NCBI GenBank assembly: GCA_963664065.1
Contig: OY760942.1
Span: 1,302,001 to 1,366,000 of the forward strand
Direction: 5' to 3'
Source: JABDJL01 sp963664065
GTDB taxonomy: Bacteria; Pseudomonadota; Gammaproteobacteria; Xanthomonadales; SZUA-36
DNA length: 64,000 bases
Under the pieces are notes generated by a model that saw only the letters and a list, made by a program, of their open reading frames with translations, made no database searches and was not told the origin of the DNA. Below, in pieces: positions 27,041-36,839 of the stretch. The stretch's first letter is position 1. Every line of letters starts with the position of its first letter. A program made the translations under genes and the position numbers.

Positions 27041-27372
27041 AAGCTCCGCAACCCGCAGGTGAATGACATAGCCTTCGCTTGTGACAAAATCCGAGTCGTA
27101 TGTGTCTGCCCATGCCCCATAAAGGCGAACATTATCGGCAGGTGTCTTGAGGGCGTAGGCGTCATCGACATTAAACTTTCGATTCTTGCTTACATGGACC
27201 GTCCAGGACTCGATTATTCCCGCCGGCTGGCGGGTTTGGATTTATCGGTGTTGCTGTTGACCTGATTATAGCTGTTGGCTAGCAGTCAGACTTAGCTTCA
27301 ATAAACATGAATTTTTGAGAAACGGGCCTTTATCCGCCTTATACTCGAAATCGGAAATAACAGGAGCAAAAG

Positions 27373-28245
27373 ATGATTGAAGGGTCGCTGGTAGCGCTGG
27401 TCACACCGTTTCGCAACGATAAAGTTGATGAAGATGCCTTACGTAATATGGTGCGCTGGCATATCGAACAGGGCACGGATGGCATAGTACCGATGGGGAC
27501 AACAGGAGAGTCGGCCACGCTAAGCATGAAAGAGCATTCCCGAGTGACGGAAATAGTAGTGGAAGAGACCGCTGGCCGGATACCCATTATTGCTGGCGCG
27601 GGTTCAAACGATACACGCTCGGCAATTTACAACAATGATCGTGCTCAGGAAGTTGGCGCCGATGCTGCTTTGCACGTGGCGGGTTACTACAACCGGCCGT
27701 CACAGGAAGGCCTGTTCAGGCACTTCGAAGCAGTTCACGCAGCGAGCGCGATTCCGATTATCGTTTACAACATTCCGCCAAGAATCATTGTTGATATCCT
27801 GCCCGAGACCATGGCTCGTATCGCGGTACTGCCCCGGGTGGTTGGTGTGAAAGACGCCACCGGGGATCTCAACCGGCCAATTCTTGAGGGCCTGCTGATT
27901 GACAAGGAGTTTTCCTTCCTTTCCGGCGATGATGGCACGGCAGTGGCTTACAATGCAGCCGGAGGGAATGGCTGTATTTCGGTGACCTCCAATATTGCGC
28001 CCGCCTTGTGTTCTGAGATGCAAAAAGCGTGCAGGGAAGGGGGTTTTGCAACAGCCGCCGGGATTCAGAAACGCTTGATGCCGCTGCATATGGCCCTGTT
28101 TGCCGAGCCCAGTCCGGCTGGTGTCAAATACGCCGCGTCATTACTCGGGCTTTGCGACGAGTTTTGCCGCTTACCAATTGTGCCACTGTCGCAGAGTGCG
28201 AAATCGGCCATTCGTGATGCAATGTCAAGACTAGATTTGATCTAA
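27373..28245 (+). CDS. dapA: 4-hydroxy-tetrahydrodipicolinate synthase
   Basis: Condenses pyruvate with aspartate semialdehyde, the entry to lysine and diaminopimelate. 290 residues, full length. It has MIEGSLVALVTPF at the start, GTTGESATL, YYNRPSQEGLFRHFEA with the catalytic Tyr, YNIPPRIIVDI, and the Schiff-base Lys in VVGVKDATGDL. ATG 27373 is preceded by aggagcaaaag. It converges on hom, with which it shares the last 4 bp; both use aspartate-semialdehyde-derived metabolites. Confidence 0.95.
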   Translation: MIEGSLVALVTPFRNDKVDEDALRNMVRWHIEQGTDGIVPMGTTGESATLSMKEHSRVTEIVVEETAGRIPIIAGAGSNDTRSAIYNNDRAQEVGADAALHVAGYYNRPSQEGLFRHFEAVHAASAIPIIVYNIPPRIIVDILPETMARIAVLPRVVGVKDATGDLNRPILEGLLIDKEFSFLSGDDGTAVAYNAAGGNGCISVTSNIAPALCSEMQKACREGGFATAAGIQKRLMPLHMALFAEPSPAGVKYAASLLGLCDEFCRLPIVPLSQSAKSAIRDAMSRLDLI

Positions 28246-29258
28246 AAAGACAGGATATCGCCGATGATCGCGTAGCCTGTTTCGATTCTGCCTGCTCCTG
28301 GTCCGATCAGTGTGATATCGCCAAGCAGGTCAGTGCTGTAAGTAATCGCGTTGGTGGCGCCACCAATGCCATACAACGGGTGCGTGGTATCGAGTTTGAC
28401 CGGTTCGACGGATCCCTTTATCCGGCCATTTACATTCTCGAGTGTTCCAATCAGTTTCCATCGATGATTCTCAGCCTTCGCCGACTGGATTTGGGCACTG
28501 GTCAGCCCGCTGATGCCGACGCAGCTGACATCGGCCATGGTCATGCTTTCACCCATCACCAGGTTGGCCAGAATCACGACCTTGGCAGCGGCATCGTGGC
28601 CGTCTACATCGCCGGTGGGATCTGCTTCAGCAAAGCCTTTTGCCTGGGCATCCTTCAAAGCATCAGCATAATCTGCACCGTTCTCCATCTCGCCAAGAAT
28701 ATAATTGGTGGTGCCGTTGAGAATGCCCTGAATGCGAGTGACATCGGCTGCGGCCAGCATATTCATGCCCAGTGCCAGGGTGGGTGAACCGCTCATAACA
28801 GTGCCTTCCACACCGATTTTACTGCCGTTTGCCTTACACAACTCCAGCAATTTTGGAAAATGCAATGCCGCCGGTCCCTTGTTCGAGGTGGAGACATTCA
28901 TTCCCAATGTGAGTGCCTGGATCATGTGGCTCAATGCCGGCTCACCGGTCTTGAGATCGGTAAAGGACAATTCCACCAACACGTTGGCGCCGCTGTTTTC
29001 GATCGTTTCACGGGCATCCCAGCCTTTCGCGGGGGCAGGAAATTCTTTCAGGTCACCGTTTTTGACAATGTGATCCAGCAAAGCCTGTGGAGCAAGCCCA
29101 TCGGGATCGGCGATGCTTCCCTTGTAAAGGTCGCAGATGGCGACGATACGAATATCGGCGTCAAATTTCTCACGCAGCAGTTGAGTCTTTTCTGCCAGGA
29201 TTTCTACCAGTCCCTGGCCTACATTGCCAAAGCCGATCAGAGCCAGATCATATTTCAC
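28242..29258 (-). CDS. hom: Homoserine dehydrogenase without ACT domain
   Basis: Reduces aspartate semialdehyde to homoserine, the branch to threonine and methionine. 338 residues. The NAD(P)-binding GFGNVGQGL is at the N-terminus; the catalytic region has GTVMSGSPTL, GILNGTTNYIL and the substrate Lys/Asp region AKGFAEADPTGDVDGHDAAAK. The protein stops after the catalytic domain, so the C-terminal ACT regulatory domain of longer forms is absent. It lies 22 bp downstream of the truncated aldehyde dehydrogenase on the same strand. Confidence 0.88.
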   Translation of the reverse strand: MKYDLALIGFGNVGQGLVEILAEKTQLLREKFDADIRIVAICDLYKGSIADPDGLAPQALLDHIVKNGDLKEFPAPAKGWDARETIENSGANVLVELSFTDLKTGEPALSHMIQALTLGMNVSTSNKGPAALHFPKLLELCKANGSKIGVEGTVMSGSPTLALGMNMLAAADVTRIQGILNGTTNYILGEMENGADYADALKDAQAKGFAEADPTGDVDGHDAAAKVVILANLVMGESMTMADVSCVGISGLTSAQIQSAKAENHRWKLIGTLENVNGRIKGSVEPVKLDTTHPLYGIGGATNAITYSTDLLGDITLIGPGAGRIETGYAIIGDILSF

Positions 29259-29280
29259 AGTCAGTCTCGCTATTAATTAT

Positions 29281-30509
29281 CTACAGGTTAAAGCAATAGG
29301 TTTTCAATTCGGTCATTTCATGGATGGTGTGGACCACACCTTCTTTGCCGAGACCAGATCCTCTGGTGCCGCCAAATGGCATGGCGTCAATTCGGTAGTC
29401 ACTGCTGTCATTGATCATTACACCGCCGCAATTCAGGCCGTCGGCTATGGTGTGTGCAGTGGCCAGATCGCGAGTGAATACGCCGGCCTGCAGGCCGTAA
29501 TCCACGTCATTGGCCAGTTCAATCGCTTCGTGAATTTCACTGAACGGGTAGAGGGCGACCACCGGGCCGAACACCTCTTCTTTGGAGATACGGCATTGGG
29601 CAGAGACATTGTCCAGAACCGTTGGCTGGTAGTAACGGCCCTCGTATTCACCACCGGTCAGTATTCGCGCGCCCTTGTCTACCGCATCGCGCACAAATTC
29701 ACTCACCTTGCGCGTTGCAGCGTCATTGATCATCGGCCCCATATCCGTTGCTTCGTCCATCTTGTCGCCCACTTTGATGCGCCTGGTGCGTTCTTTGAAC
29801 CGGTTCAAAAAATCCTCGAAATGATCTTTCTGAATATATATTCGTTGCACGTGCAGGCAGTTTTGACCGGCCGCCCAAAATGCACCGCAGACGGTGGCTT
29901 CCAGGGCCAATTCCATATCCGCATCATCCATGACAATGCTGGGACAGTTGCCACCGAGTTCCATGCTGATTTTCTTCAAACCCGCCAGTTTCAAGACGTG
30001 GTGTCCCACCTCGGGGCCGCCGGTGAAAGACACCATGCGGACCCGGGGGTCCGATACCAGCTGATCTCCGATGACGGCGCCGGAACCGGTGACTAACTGC
30101 AGGACCCCGGCAGGGAGTTCAGTTGCATCGAACAAATCCACCAGATTTTTGGCCGACAGGGGCGTTGAAGAATGTGGCTTCAGCATCCCGGCATTGCCGG
30201 CCGCGATGGCAGGCCCGATCTTATGCGCCACCAGGTTGAGCGGGTCATTGTAGGGTGTGATGGCGATCACCAGGCCGACCGGCAGACGCTTGAAGTAGCC
30301 AAAGCGGGTTTCGGAGCCGGGCACCTGGTCAAAAGCGATGGTTTCCCCGCCCAGGCGGCGGGCTTCTTCCGCGCTGATTCGTAATGTCTCGATACAACGC
30401 GTGACCTCCTTGCGGGCCTCGCGAATGGTTTTGATACCCTCTTTGGCAATACACTCGGCAAATTCCTCATGCCGTTTCTGTAGTTGTTCTGAAACCTGGC
30501 GCAATACAC
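29281..30509 (-). pseudogene. Aldehyde dehydrogenase, N-terminus disrupted by IS copy B
   Basis: About 410 residues of an NAD(P)-dependent aldehyde dehydrogenase: the catalytic Glu in ISMELGGNCPS, the Cys in WAAGQNCLHVQ, cofactor regions KPHSSTPLSAK and FTGGPEVGHHVL, and a C-terminal FGGTRGSGLGKEG. The N-terminal 60 or so residues expected in the family are missing: the homologous sequence begins VLRQVSEQLQKRHEEF right at the IS edge. A GTG inside the IS end (30537) gives an open frame into it, but the N-terminal cofactor-domain strands are lost. Downstream hom may depend on the same transcription. Confidence 0.85.
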
Positions 30510-30584
30510 TGTACGTCGTCAGAGCATGTGGGACCACTTGAGCCTTTTTCTAAGAGACACTTTTCTGCCCGTACTTTCTCCAGT

Positions 30585-31562
30585 CTAGCCTGCTAACCGC
30601 AGGTTTTGTATTTTCCTTTGCGTTAACGTCCTGGCTTTGATCATTGACCGTCGGTCCAGGATGTCGTTTCTTCTTCCGTTATACACATCAGCCGGCGTCA
30701 CGTTATCCAGTGATTCGTGATACCGCTCATGGTTGTAATGAGCCACCCACTGAGCAATGGCACTTTCCAGTTCCCACGGGAAGTAATAATTCTCCAGCTT
30801 GACCACGTTTTTCATCGAACGGTGGTAGCGTTCGATCTTGCCCTGGGTCATCGGGTGGTACGGTGCTCCCCGGGTGTGCTTCATGTCTTGATCCTGCAAC
30901 CATTCCCTGAGTTCTTTTGAGATATAGCAGGGGCCGTTGTCAGACAGTAACCTGGGCTTGTGATGCACCCTGACTTCGGTGAGCCCTGTGGCTTTCAGAG
31001 CATCTTCCAGAGTATCGGTGACATCATGCGCCGCCATCGTGGTCGTCAACCGCCAGCTGATGATGTAACGGGAATAGTCATCCAGGATCGTCGACAGGAA
31101 GTACCAGCCCCAGCCCACCACCCGGAAGTAGGTAAAGTCTGTCTGCCACAGTTCATGTACACGCCGTGTCGGATGCTGGAACGCATCGGCTGCGCTCATC
31201 ACTATGAACTGTGGGCTGGTAACCAGGTCATGGGCCTTGAGGATGCGATAGACACTGGACTCCGAGATAAAGTACTCATGGGTATCAGTAAGATGCCAGG
31301 CCAGTTCCCGGGGTGTCAGCTCCGGTTGTTCCAGGGCCACATCAACAACCAGTTCCCGTACCGACTCGGGGATCTTGTTCCAGTGCTGACGTGATGCCCT
31401 GCTGTGGTTCTGCAAGCCATCAGGGCCATCGCGTTCATAAGCCTGATACCAACGGTAGAAACTGCTGCGACTGACGTTGATCTCGACCAGAGTCCTGCGC
31501 ACGGATAACTCCGAGTCTTCCACCAGGCGGATAATGGCCAGCTTTTCAGATGCGCTGTACAT
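30585..31562 (-). CDS. IS3-family transposase OrfB (copy B)
   Basis: Same 325-residue DDE transposase as in copy A, with all catalytic motifs (QTDFTYF, LLSDNGPC, GKIERYHR). Intact, so copy B may still be active when joined to OrfA by frameshifting. Confidence 0.93.
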   Translation of the reverse strand: MYSASEKLAIIRLVEDSELSVRRTLVEINVSRSSFYRWYQAYERDGPDGLQNHSRASRQHWNKIPESVRELVVDVALEQPELTPRELAWHLTDTHEYFISESSVYRILKAHDLVTSPQFIVMSAADAFQHPTRRVHELWQTDFTYFRVVGWGWYFLSTILDDYSRYIISWRLTTTMAAHDVTDTLEDALKATGLTEVRVHHKPRLLSDNGPCYISKELREWLQDQDMKHTRGAPYHPMTQGKIERYHRSMKNVVKLENYYFPWELESAIAQWVAHYNHERYHESLDNVTPADVYNGRRNDILDRRSMIKARTLTQRKIQNLRLAG

Positions 31563-31585
31563 CAGTCTTCGTCCAATGTCACACC

Positions 31586-31924
31586 CTACCCAGTGAGACT
31601 TTTTTTAAGCCAGTCATTGCGCAGGTACAGTTCGGCAACCGCTTGCTTGAGGGTGGTATTTTCTTTTCTGAGACCAACCACTTCATCGCTGTTGGCTTCT
31701 CTGACGGTATCTCCTGACAGGCGCTTTTTACCGGCCTCCAGAAAATCCTTGCTCCAGCGGTAATACAGATTGTTGTTAATACCTTCCTGGCGACACAGTT
31801 CAGCGATCGAGCTTTCACCGCGCAATCCATCCAGTACGATACGGATCTTTTCCTCTGACGAGAACTTGCGACGGGTATTGCGGCGGATCTCCTTGACCCG
31901 TTTGGTGGTGTTTGACATGCTCAT
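31586..31924 (-). CDS. IS3-family transposase OrfA (copy B)
   Basis: Same 112-residue helix-turn-helix and zipper protein as in copy A, with the AAAAAAAG slippery site at 31599-31606 near its end. Confidence 0.92.
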   Translation of the reverse strand: MSMSNTTKRVKEIRRNTRRKFSSEEKIRIVLDGLRGESSIAELCRQEGINNNLYYRWSKDFLEAGKKRLSGDTVREANSDEVVGLRKENTTLKQAVAELYLRNDWLKKSLTG

Positions 31925-32013
31925 ATTGAGACTCCTCTGCTTCAGGTTAAAAATAGCAGAAGTGTCTCTTAGTTAAAGCAGTTGATTGGCCCCATATGGG
32001 CTGACGTCACACA

Positions 32014-32615
32014 CACCACGGTTCCCGCCCAGGTTCATTAAGCGAGCCTGCGGTTGGTTTGGATTGATCCGGTTGTGAGAGTGCGAATTTCCCATTAAAT
32101 CTGTGTTGTGACGGACCCTTGCCTTGTCGAGATAGGCTGCCAAAGGTTCGACTCCGCCGGCGCGAACGATCATGTTCGGATCATCGTTCAGGACATCGAA
32201 ACTCTCGTAACCCCTCTTGCCATTCTTAGCTACTTCGAAGTCAAGGACGACGCCGTAGCGCATCGGCAAGTCAGCGATGCCGTTCTTGAACTCGTCGAAC
32301 GGGTAAACAGGGATTTCGCTGCCGTCGGGTAAATGTCCCCGCAGCACGTCGCGGGCTTCGCGCTTTGTAATCTTGGCGGCATATTGCCCGGTGAGGCCCT
32401 CCGAATTGTGTCGGTTCAAGCCGACCCGGAGACTTCGCTCAAATCGTTCCGGTGACGAGAATATACCGCCGCCATGGACCGTTACGACGACATGATTTCC
32501 CTGTGGCGTCGTGATCACGTTTTCCTCGGAATTCGCCGTGAACCATGTGTTCCAGATGATGTTGTCGTAAGACGCGTTGGCCCGAGCGTGTAGCAACTGC
32601 GGCATCGATGCCACT
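32014..32615 (-). pseudogene. Gene fragment trapped between IS copies B and C
   Basis: About 200 codons are open throughout on the minus strand, cut at the 5' end by copy C and at the 3' end by copy B. The protein piece (from MPQLLHARANASYDNIIW through VVVTVHGGGIFSSPERF, LPMRYGVVLDFEVAKNGKRG, to ARLMNLGGNRG) reads as real coding sequence, but I do not recognise the family. If copy B is removed together with one target repeat, the frame passes without interruption from GGNRG into VLRQVSEQ of the aldehyde dehydrogenase. This may be coincidence, or evidence that a fused gene existed before insertion. Confidence 0.6.
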
Positions 32616-32704
32616 TGTGTGACGTCAGCCCATATGGGGCCAATCAACTGCTTTAACTAAGAGACACTTCTGCTATTTTTAACCTGAAGCAGAGGAGTCT
32701 CAAT

Positions 32705-33043
32705 ATGAGCATGTCAAACACCACCAAACGGGTCAAGGAGATCCGCCGCAATACCCGTCGCAAGTTCTCGTCAGAGGAAAAGATCCGTATCGTACTGGAT
32801 GGATTGCGCGGTGAAAGCTCGATCGCTGAACTGTGTCGCCAGGAAGGTATTAACAACAATCTGTATTACCGCTGGAGCAAGGATTTTCTGGAGGCCGGTA
32901 AAAAGCGCCTGTCAGGAGATACCGTCAGAGAAGCCAACAGCGATGAAGTGGTTGGTCTCAGAAAAGAAAATACCACCCTCAAGCAAGCGGTTGCCGAACT
33001 GTACCTGCGCAATGACTGGCTTAAAAAAAGTCTCACTGGGTAG
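32705..33043 (+). CDS. IS3-family transposase OrfA (copy C)
   Basis: 112 residues, identical to OrfA of copies A and B: helix-turn-helix (FSSEEKIRIVLDGLRGESS) and heptad-like tail. In CTT AAA AAA AGT near the end a -1 slip would continue into the orfB frame (KSHWVGCDIGRRLMYSAS). Confidence 0.93.
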   Translation: MSMSNTTKRVKEIRRNTRRKFSSEEKIRIVLDGLRGESSIAELCRQEGINNNLYYRWSKDFLEAGKKRLSGDTVREANSDEVVGLRKENTTLKQAVAELYLRNDWLKKSLTG

Positions 33044-33066
33044 GGTGTGACATTGGACGAAGACTG

Positions 33067-34044
33067 ATGTACAGCGCATCTGAAAAGCTGGCCATTATCC
33101 GCCTGGTGGAAGACTCGGAGTTATCCGTGCGCAGGACTCTGGTCGAGATCAACGTCAGTCGCAGCAGTTTCTACCGTTGGTATCAGGCTTATGAACGCGA
33201 TGGCCCTGATGGCTTGCAGAACCACAGCAGGGCATCACGTCAGCACTGGAACAAGATCCCCGAGTCGGTACGGGAACTGGTTGTTGATGTGGCCCTGGAA
33301 CAACCGGAGCTGACACCCCGGGAACTGGCCTGGCATCTTACTGATACCCATGAGTACTTTATCTCGGAGTCCAGTGTCTATCGCATCCTCAAGGCCCATG
33401 ACCTGGTTACCAGCCCACAGTTCATAGTGATGAGCGCAGCCGATGCGTTCCAGCATCCGACACGGCGTGTACATGAACTGTGGCAGACAGACTTTACCTA
33501 CTTCCGGGTGGTGGGCTGGGGCTGGTACTTCCTGTCGACGATCCTGGATGACTATTCCCGTTACATCATCAGCTGGCGGTTGACGACCACGATGGCGGCG
33601 CATGATGTCACCGATACTCTGGAAGATGCTCTGAAAGCCACAGGGCTCACCGAAGTCAGGGTGCATCACAAGCCCAGGTTACTGTCTGACAACGGCCCCT
33701 GCTATATCTCAAAAGAACTCAGGGAATGGTTGCAGGATCAAGACATGAAGCACACCCGGGGAGCACCGTACCACCCGATGACCCAGGGCAAGATCGAACG
33801 CTACCACCGTTCGATGAAAAACGTGGTCAAGCTGGAGAATTATTACTTCCCGTGGGAACTGGAAAGTGCCATTGCTCAGTGGGTGGCTCATTACAACCAT
33901 GAGCGGTATCACGAATCACTGGATAACGTGACGCCGGCTGATGTGTATAACGGAAGAAGAAACGACATCCTGGACCGACGGTCAATGATCAAAGCCAGAA
34001 CGTTAACGCAAAGGAAAATACAAAACCTGCGGTTAGCAGGCTAG
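33067..34044 (+). CDS. IS3-family transposase OrfB (copy C)
   Basis: 325-residue DDE transposase, identical to the other copies. ATG 33067 follows the orfA stop by 23 bp, but the frame is open upstream to the slippery site, consistent with synthesis mainly as OrfAB. Confidence 0.93.
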   Translation: MYSASEKLAIIRLVEDSELSVRRTLVEINVSRSSFYRWYQAYERDGPDGLQNHSRASRQHWNKIPESVRELVVDVALEQPELTPRELAWHLTDTHEYFISESSVYRILKAHDLVTSPQFIVMSAADAFQHPTRRVHELWQTDFTYFRVVGWGWYFLSTILDDYSRYIISWRLTTTMAAHDVTDTLEDALKATGLTEVRVHHKPRLLSDNGPCYISKELREWLQDQDMKHTRGAPYHPMTQGKIERYHRSMKNVVKLENYYFPWELESAIAQWVAHYNHERYHESLDNVTPADVYNGRRNDILDRRSMIKARTLTQRKIQNLRLAG

Positions 34045-34139
34045 ACTGGAGAAAGTACGGGCAGAAAAGTGTCTCTTAGAAAAAGGCTCAAGTGGTCCCA
34101 TATGCTCTGACGACGTACAGACAGGAAGATCGGGGTTTT

Positions 34140-35395
34140 TCAATTTGATGCCCCTGTATGTGTCTCTCTCATACGTAGAAAAACGAACAAGCCCGAAATA
34201 AAAGTCAGTGCGGCGATCAACCACATCGCAGAGCTGATACCCAGCCGGTCGGCCACGACACCAGCGATCACGGCACCCACGGCATAACCCAGGTCCCGCC
34301 AAAGTCGGTAAATGTCCACTGAAGACGCACGCCAGGCGGGATGAGCGACATCGCCAATAGCGGCAAGCAAAGTTGGATAGACCATCGCCGTTCCTACGCC
34401 GAGCAAGACGGCACCACCAGCGAATCCGACAAAACCGGATGATACCGTGATCAGGGCGATTGCACCCGACTGCAACCACATTCCCGCGACGATGAGCCCC
34501 TTACGCCCGATGCGGTCCGACAAAGCGCCGGTAAACAGCTGGCCTATGCCCCAAACGGCCGGGTAAATGGCCGCCAGCCAGCCAATCTGCTTCAAATTCA
34601 AGCCTGCCATTGAGAAAAACAAAGGAAACAGGCCCCAGGCCATGCCGTCGTTGAGGTTATTAACCAGGCCCGCCTGACTGACAGAGGAAAGGTTGCGGTC
34701 CGTGAACGAGGTACGCTGGAAGACCTCTCGCTGACTGAGTTGTTTTTGACCGGACCACTATAAGTTTTCGCTTCGAGATCGGCATGGTGACGAGTTTCGC
34801 GGACCATAAACGCGGAAATCGCCAGGCCGAATACGACAAATCCGACACCCAGGTAGAAGGGTTCGGGCCGGAGCCCCCAGGTGGTGGCGATGTAACCGGT
34901 TCCAAGCGCTGCGGCCGCAACGGCAAAGTAACCCGAGAATTCATTGAACCCCATAGCCAATCCACGCCTCTTCGGCCCCACAAGGTCAATCTTCATGATG
35001 ACAGTGGTAGACCAGGTCAGCCCCTGGCTGATGCCGAGCAAGAAGTTGGCAAACAATATCCATGACCAGGTGGGTGCCCACATGAGCAGAAAAGGTACGG
35101 GTGTGGCGACCAGCCAACCAACCACCAGCACACCCTTTCGCCCCCAGGTGTCGGAAAAGCGTCCGGCGAAGTAGTTGGTGATCGCTTTGGATATACCGAA
35201 TACGACGATGAAGGAAAGCACCGCCGTGTGGGCTGTAAGAAGAAACTCCTGTTCTGCAATGACGGGGAGAATGCTTCGCTCCATGCCGACCATCGCACCA
35301 ACAAATGCGTTGACCACTACCAGCAACGCAAATTGCGGCAGATTCTCTTTCAAACCCAAACGGATTTGGGAAGACGAATTGTTGGTGACGGTCAT
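34140..35395 (-). pseudogene. MFS transporter with frameshift
   Basis: A major facilitator carrier of about 415 codons in two frames. ATG 35395 begins MTVTNNSSSQIRLGLKENL and six helices follow, with the loop 2-3 motif GRFSDTWGRKG. At 34722-34729 (GAGAGG on the minus strand) the frame shifts: beyond it the correct protein continues in another frame as VFQRTSFTDRNLSSVSQAG and then MAWGLFPLFFSMAGLNLKQ, with a second motif LSDRIGRKG, to a natural stop at 34140. The ATG overlaps the stop of the MBL-rhodanese gene (ATGA), so the two formed an operon. The substrate is unknown; the context suggests sulfur metabolism. It ends 20 bp from IS copy C. Confidence 0.85.
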
Positions 35396-36757
35396 GGTCC
35401 AGTCTGAAGCCGGTTGCCAGTGGCCTCGGACCACGTATCCGGTCCGCCGTTGAAAACAGACACATTTGAGCAATGATTTGCGGTGAGGAGGCTGGCAGCC
35501 GTCATCGCCCGCTCACCGTGACCGCACATTACTGTTGTTGCACGGTTGCATCTCAAGTCACGGACAACCACGCCGAGTTCGATATTTTGGGCACCGGGTA
35601 TATGACCGCTGCGGTATTCGACGCGCTGGCGGACATCGATCACCATTACCTTCGTGAGGTCTATGTCGTCGACCACCGGGATCTGGGTGGTCGCGCGATC
35701 GGCCGACAGCCACGCGACGATCCCTTCATTGAGCTCACCAAGAAGGTTTTCGTGGCCAACGTCGAGGCATTGGCGGACCAGTTCGGCACGGTCCTGATCG
35801 TCATTGAGCACGAAGATGAGCGGTTGCTCGGGTTCGACCAGCCATCCCAGCCAGCTTCCGAACACCGGACGAAGGGTGTTTGATACCGAGCTTGGCACAG
35901 CGCCGGTCCCGAAATCTACAATCGGGCGTGCATCGACGATGAGCGCACCATCAGTGACATGCTTCTCAACGGTCTTGACATCCAGGCGGGCCAATTCCGG
36001 GACACTGTCGAATTGACGAGGACCGGCCCGGTTTAGCTCCGGAAGGCGCCGGAAATAGCCGGGGAATGTGCCAAACCCTTCCAGTAAGTTGGCGACAAAC
36101 TCATCTTCATCGGCAAGACCAAACAGTGGATTCGTTCGGCGTTCCAATCCGAGCGTACTGGAGCGATCCGCCACACCAGGTGCCGAGCAAAAGGAACCCG
36201 CGCCATGCGTTGGATACACGGCGAGCGTATCGGGCAGGTAAGAGAAGCGCTGGAGAGATCGGAACATCTCGTGCGCTAGCGACTCGGCGAGTTCGGGTCC
36301 ATTTAAGTCAGTGCGACCCACTGTTCCAACCATCAAGGACCCGCCGGTGAACAACGCCATCGCTTTGCCGTTGTAATCGAGGAGGTAGGCATGACGGTCG
36401 GGAGTGTGGCCCGGTGTCGCCAGGGCAACTAACCGTAACCCACAGCCCAACTCGACGGAGTCACCATCTGAAATGGAATGGTGCGGTGTCTCCAAACATG
36501 ACGCGGCTGGCGCAATAAATGTCGCGCCGGTCCGGGTGGCGAGAGCAGGGCTGCCCGTTACGTAGTCAGCGTGGGAGTGAGTATCTACGGTCTATGCGAT
36601 CCGCAACTCCTTTTCGCATGCCAGGGGCCTCATGCGCGGATGGGAATCTGGGTGGATCAATGATCGCTGCTGTGCCATCACCAATATCAATCAAATACGA
36701 TGAATGACCCAGCCCCTCGTCAACAAAGTCATAGATCTTCAAAATCGACACCAATTA
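35392..36757 (-). pseudogene. MBL-fold hydrolase with C-terminal rhodanese domains, two lesions
   Basis: A metallo-beta-lactamase-fold protein fused to two rhodanese-like domains (DGALIVDARPIVDFGTG... and VMVIDVRQRVEYRSGHIPGA, the latter with active-site-like VMCGHGER). This layout is seen in persulfide dioxygenase-related sulfur enzymes. The N-terminal part (GLGHSSYLIDIGDGTAAIID) is in one frame; the metal motif THSHADYV and everything after are in another. A frameshift lies near 36605-36625 and the second frame also has a TAG at 36592-36594. Two independent lesions make a read error unlikely. The second rhodanese has Cys in the loop. Starts are TTG 36757 or GTG 36751, next to the ArsR operator. 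Confidence 0.8.
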
Positions 36758-36820
36758 AAGTAATTACTTGAATAGTAATATTGACAATATACGTGTATTA
36801 TGTCAAGTGATTACTTTAAT
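36754..36820. promoter_or_regulatory. Paired operator between the ArsR-rhodanese and MBL genes
   Basis: Two 18-bp inverted arms, 36754-36771 and 36803-36820, match at 17 of 18 positions, 31 bp apart. Each arm holds its own palindrome: AAGTAATTACTT (36758-36769, perfect) and AAGTGATTACTT (36805-36816, one mismatch pair). The AT-rich spacer has TTGACA boxes on both strands (36781 plus; 36801-36806 minus). This fits two dimer sites of a winged-helix repressor controlling both divergent genes, most simply the adjacent ArsR protein. Confidence 0.75.
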
Positions 36821-36839
36821 ACTTGGGAGCGTATCAACC

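Larger units (their letters stand above)
30510..32013 (-). mobile_element. IS3-family insertion sequence, copy B (1504 bp)
   Basis: Full-length element with the same terminal repeats as copies A and C. It has an exact 3-bp target duplication, CAC at 30507-30509 and CAC at 32014-32016, consistent with simple transposition. It is inverted relative to copy C 602 bp away, leaving a gene fragment between them. A few end-region bases differ from copy A (for example GCATGTGGG instead of GCATATGGG). Confidence 0.94.
32616..34119 (+). mobile_element. IS3-family insertion sequence, copy C (1504 bp)
   Basis: Complete copy on the plus strand, bounded by TGTGTGACGTC (32616) and ...GACGACGTACA (34119). 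Flanking triplets ACT and GAC do not match, so the original target duplication is lost, suggesting recombination or deletion after insertion. The A7G frameshift site is at 33023-33030. Confidence 0.94.

Noticed and set aside
30510..34119. Functional composite transposon B-C
   Set aside because: The cargo is a gene fragment cut at both ends, and the outer flanks of the pair show no shared target duplication.
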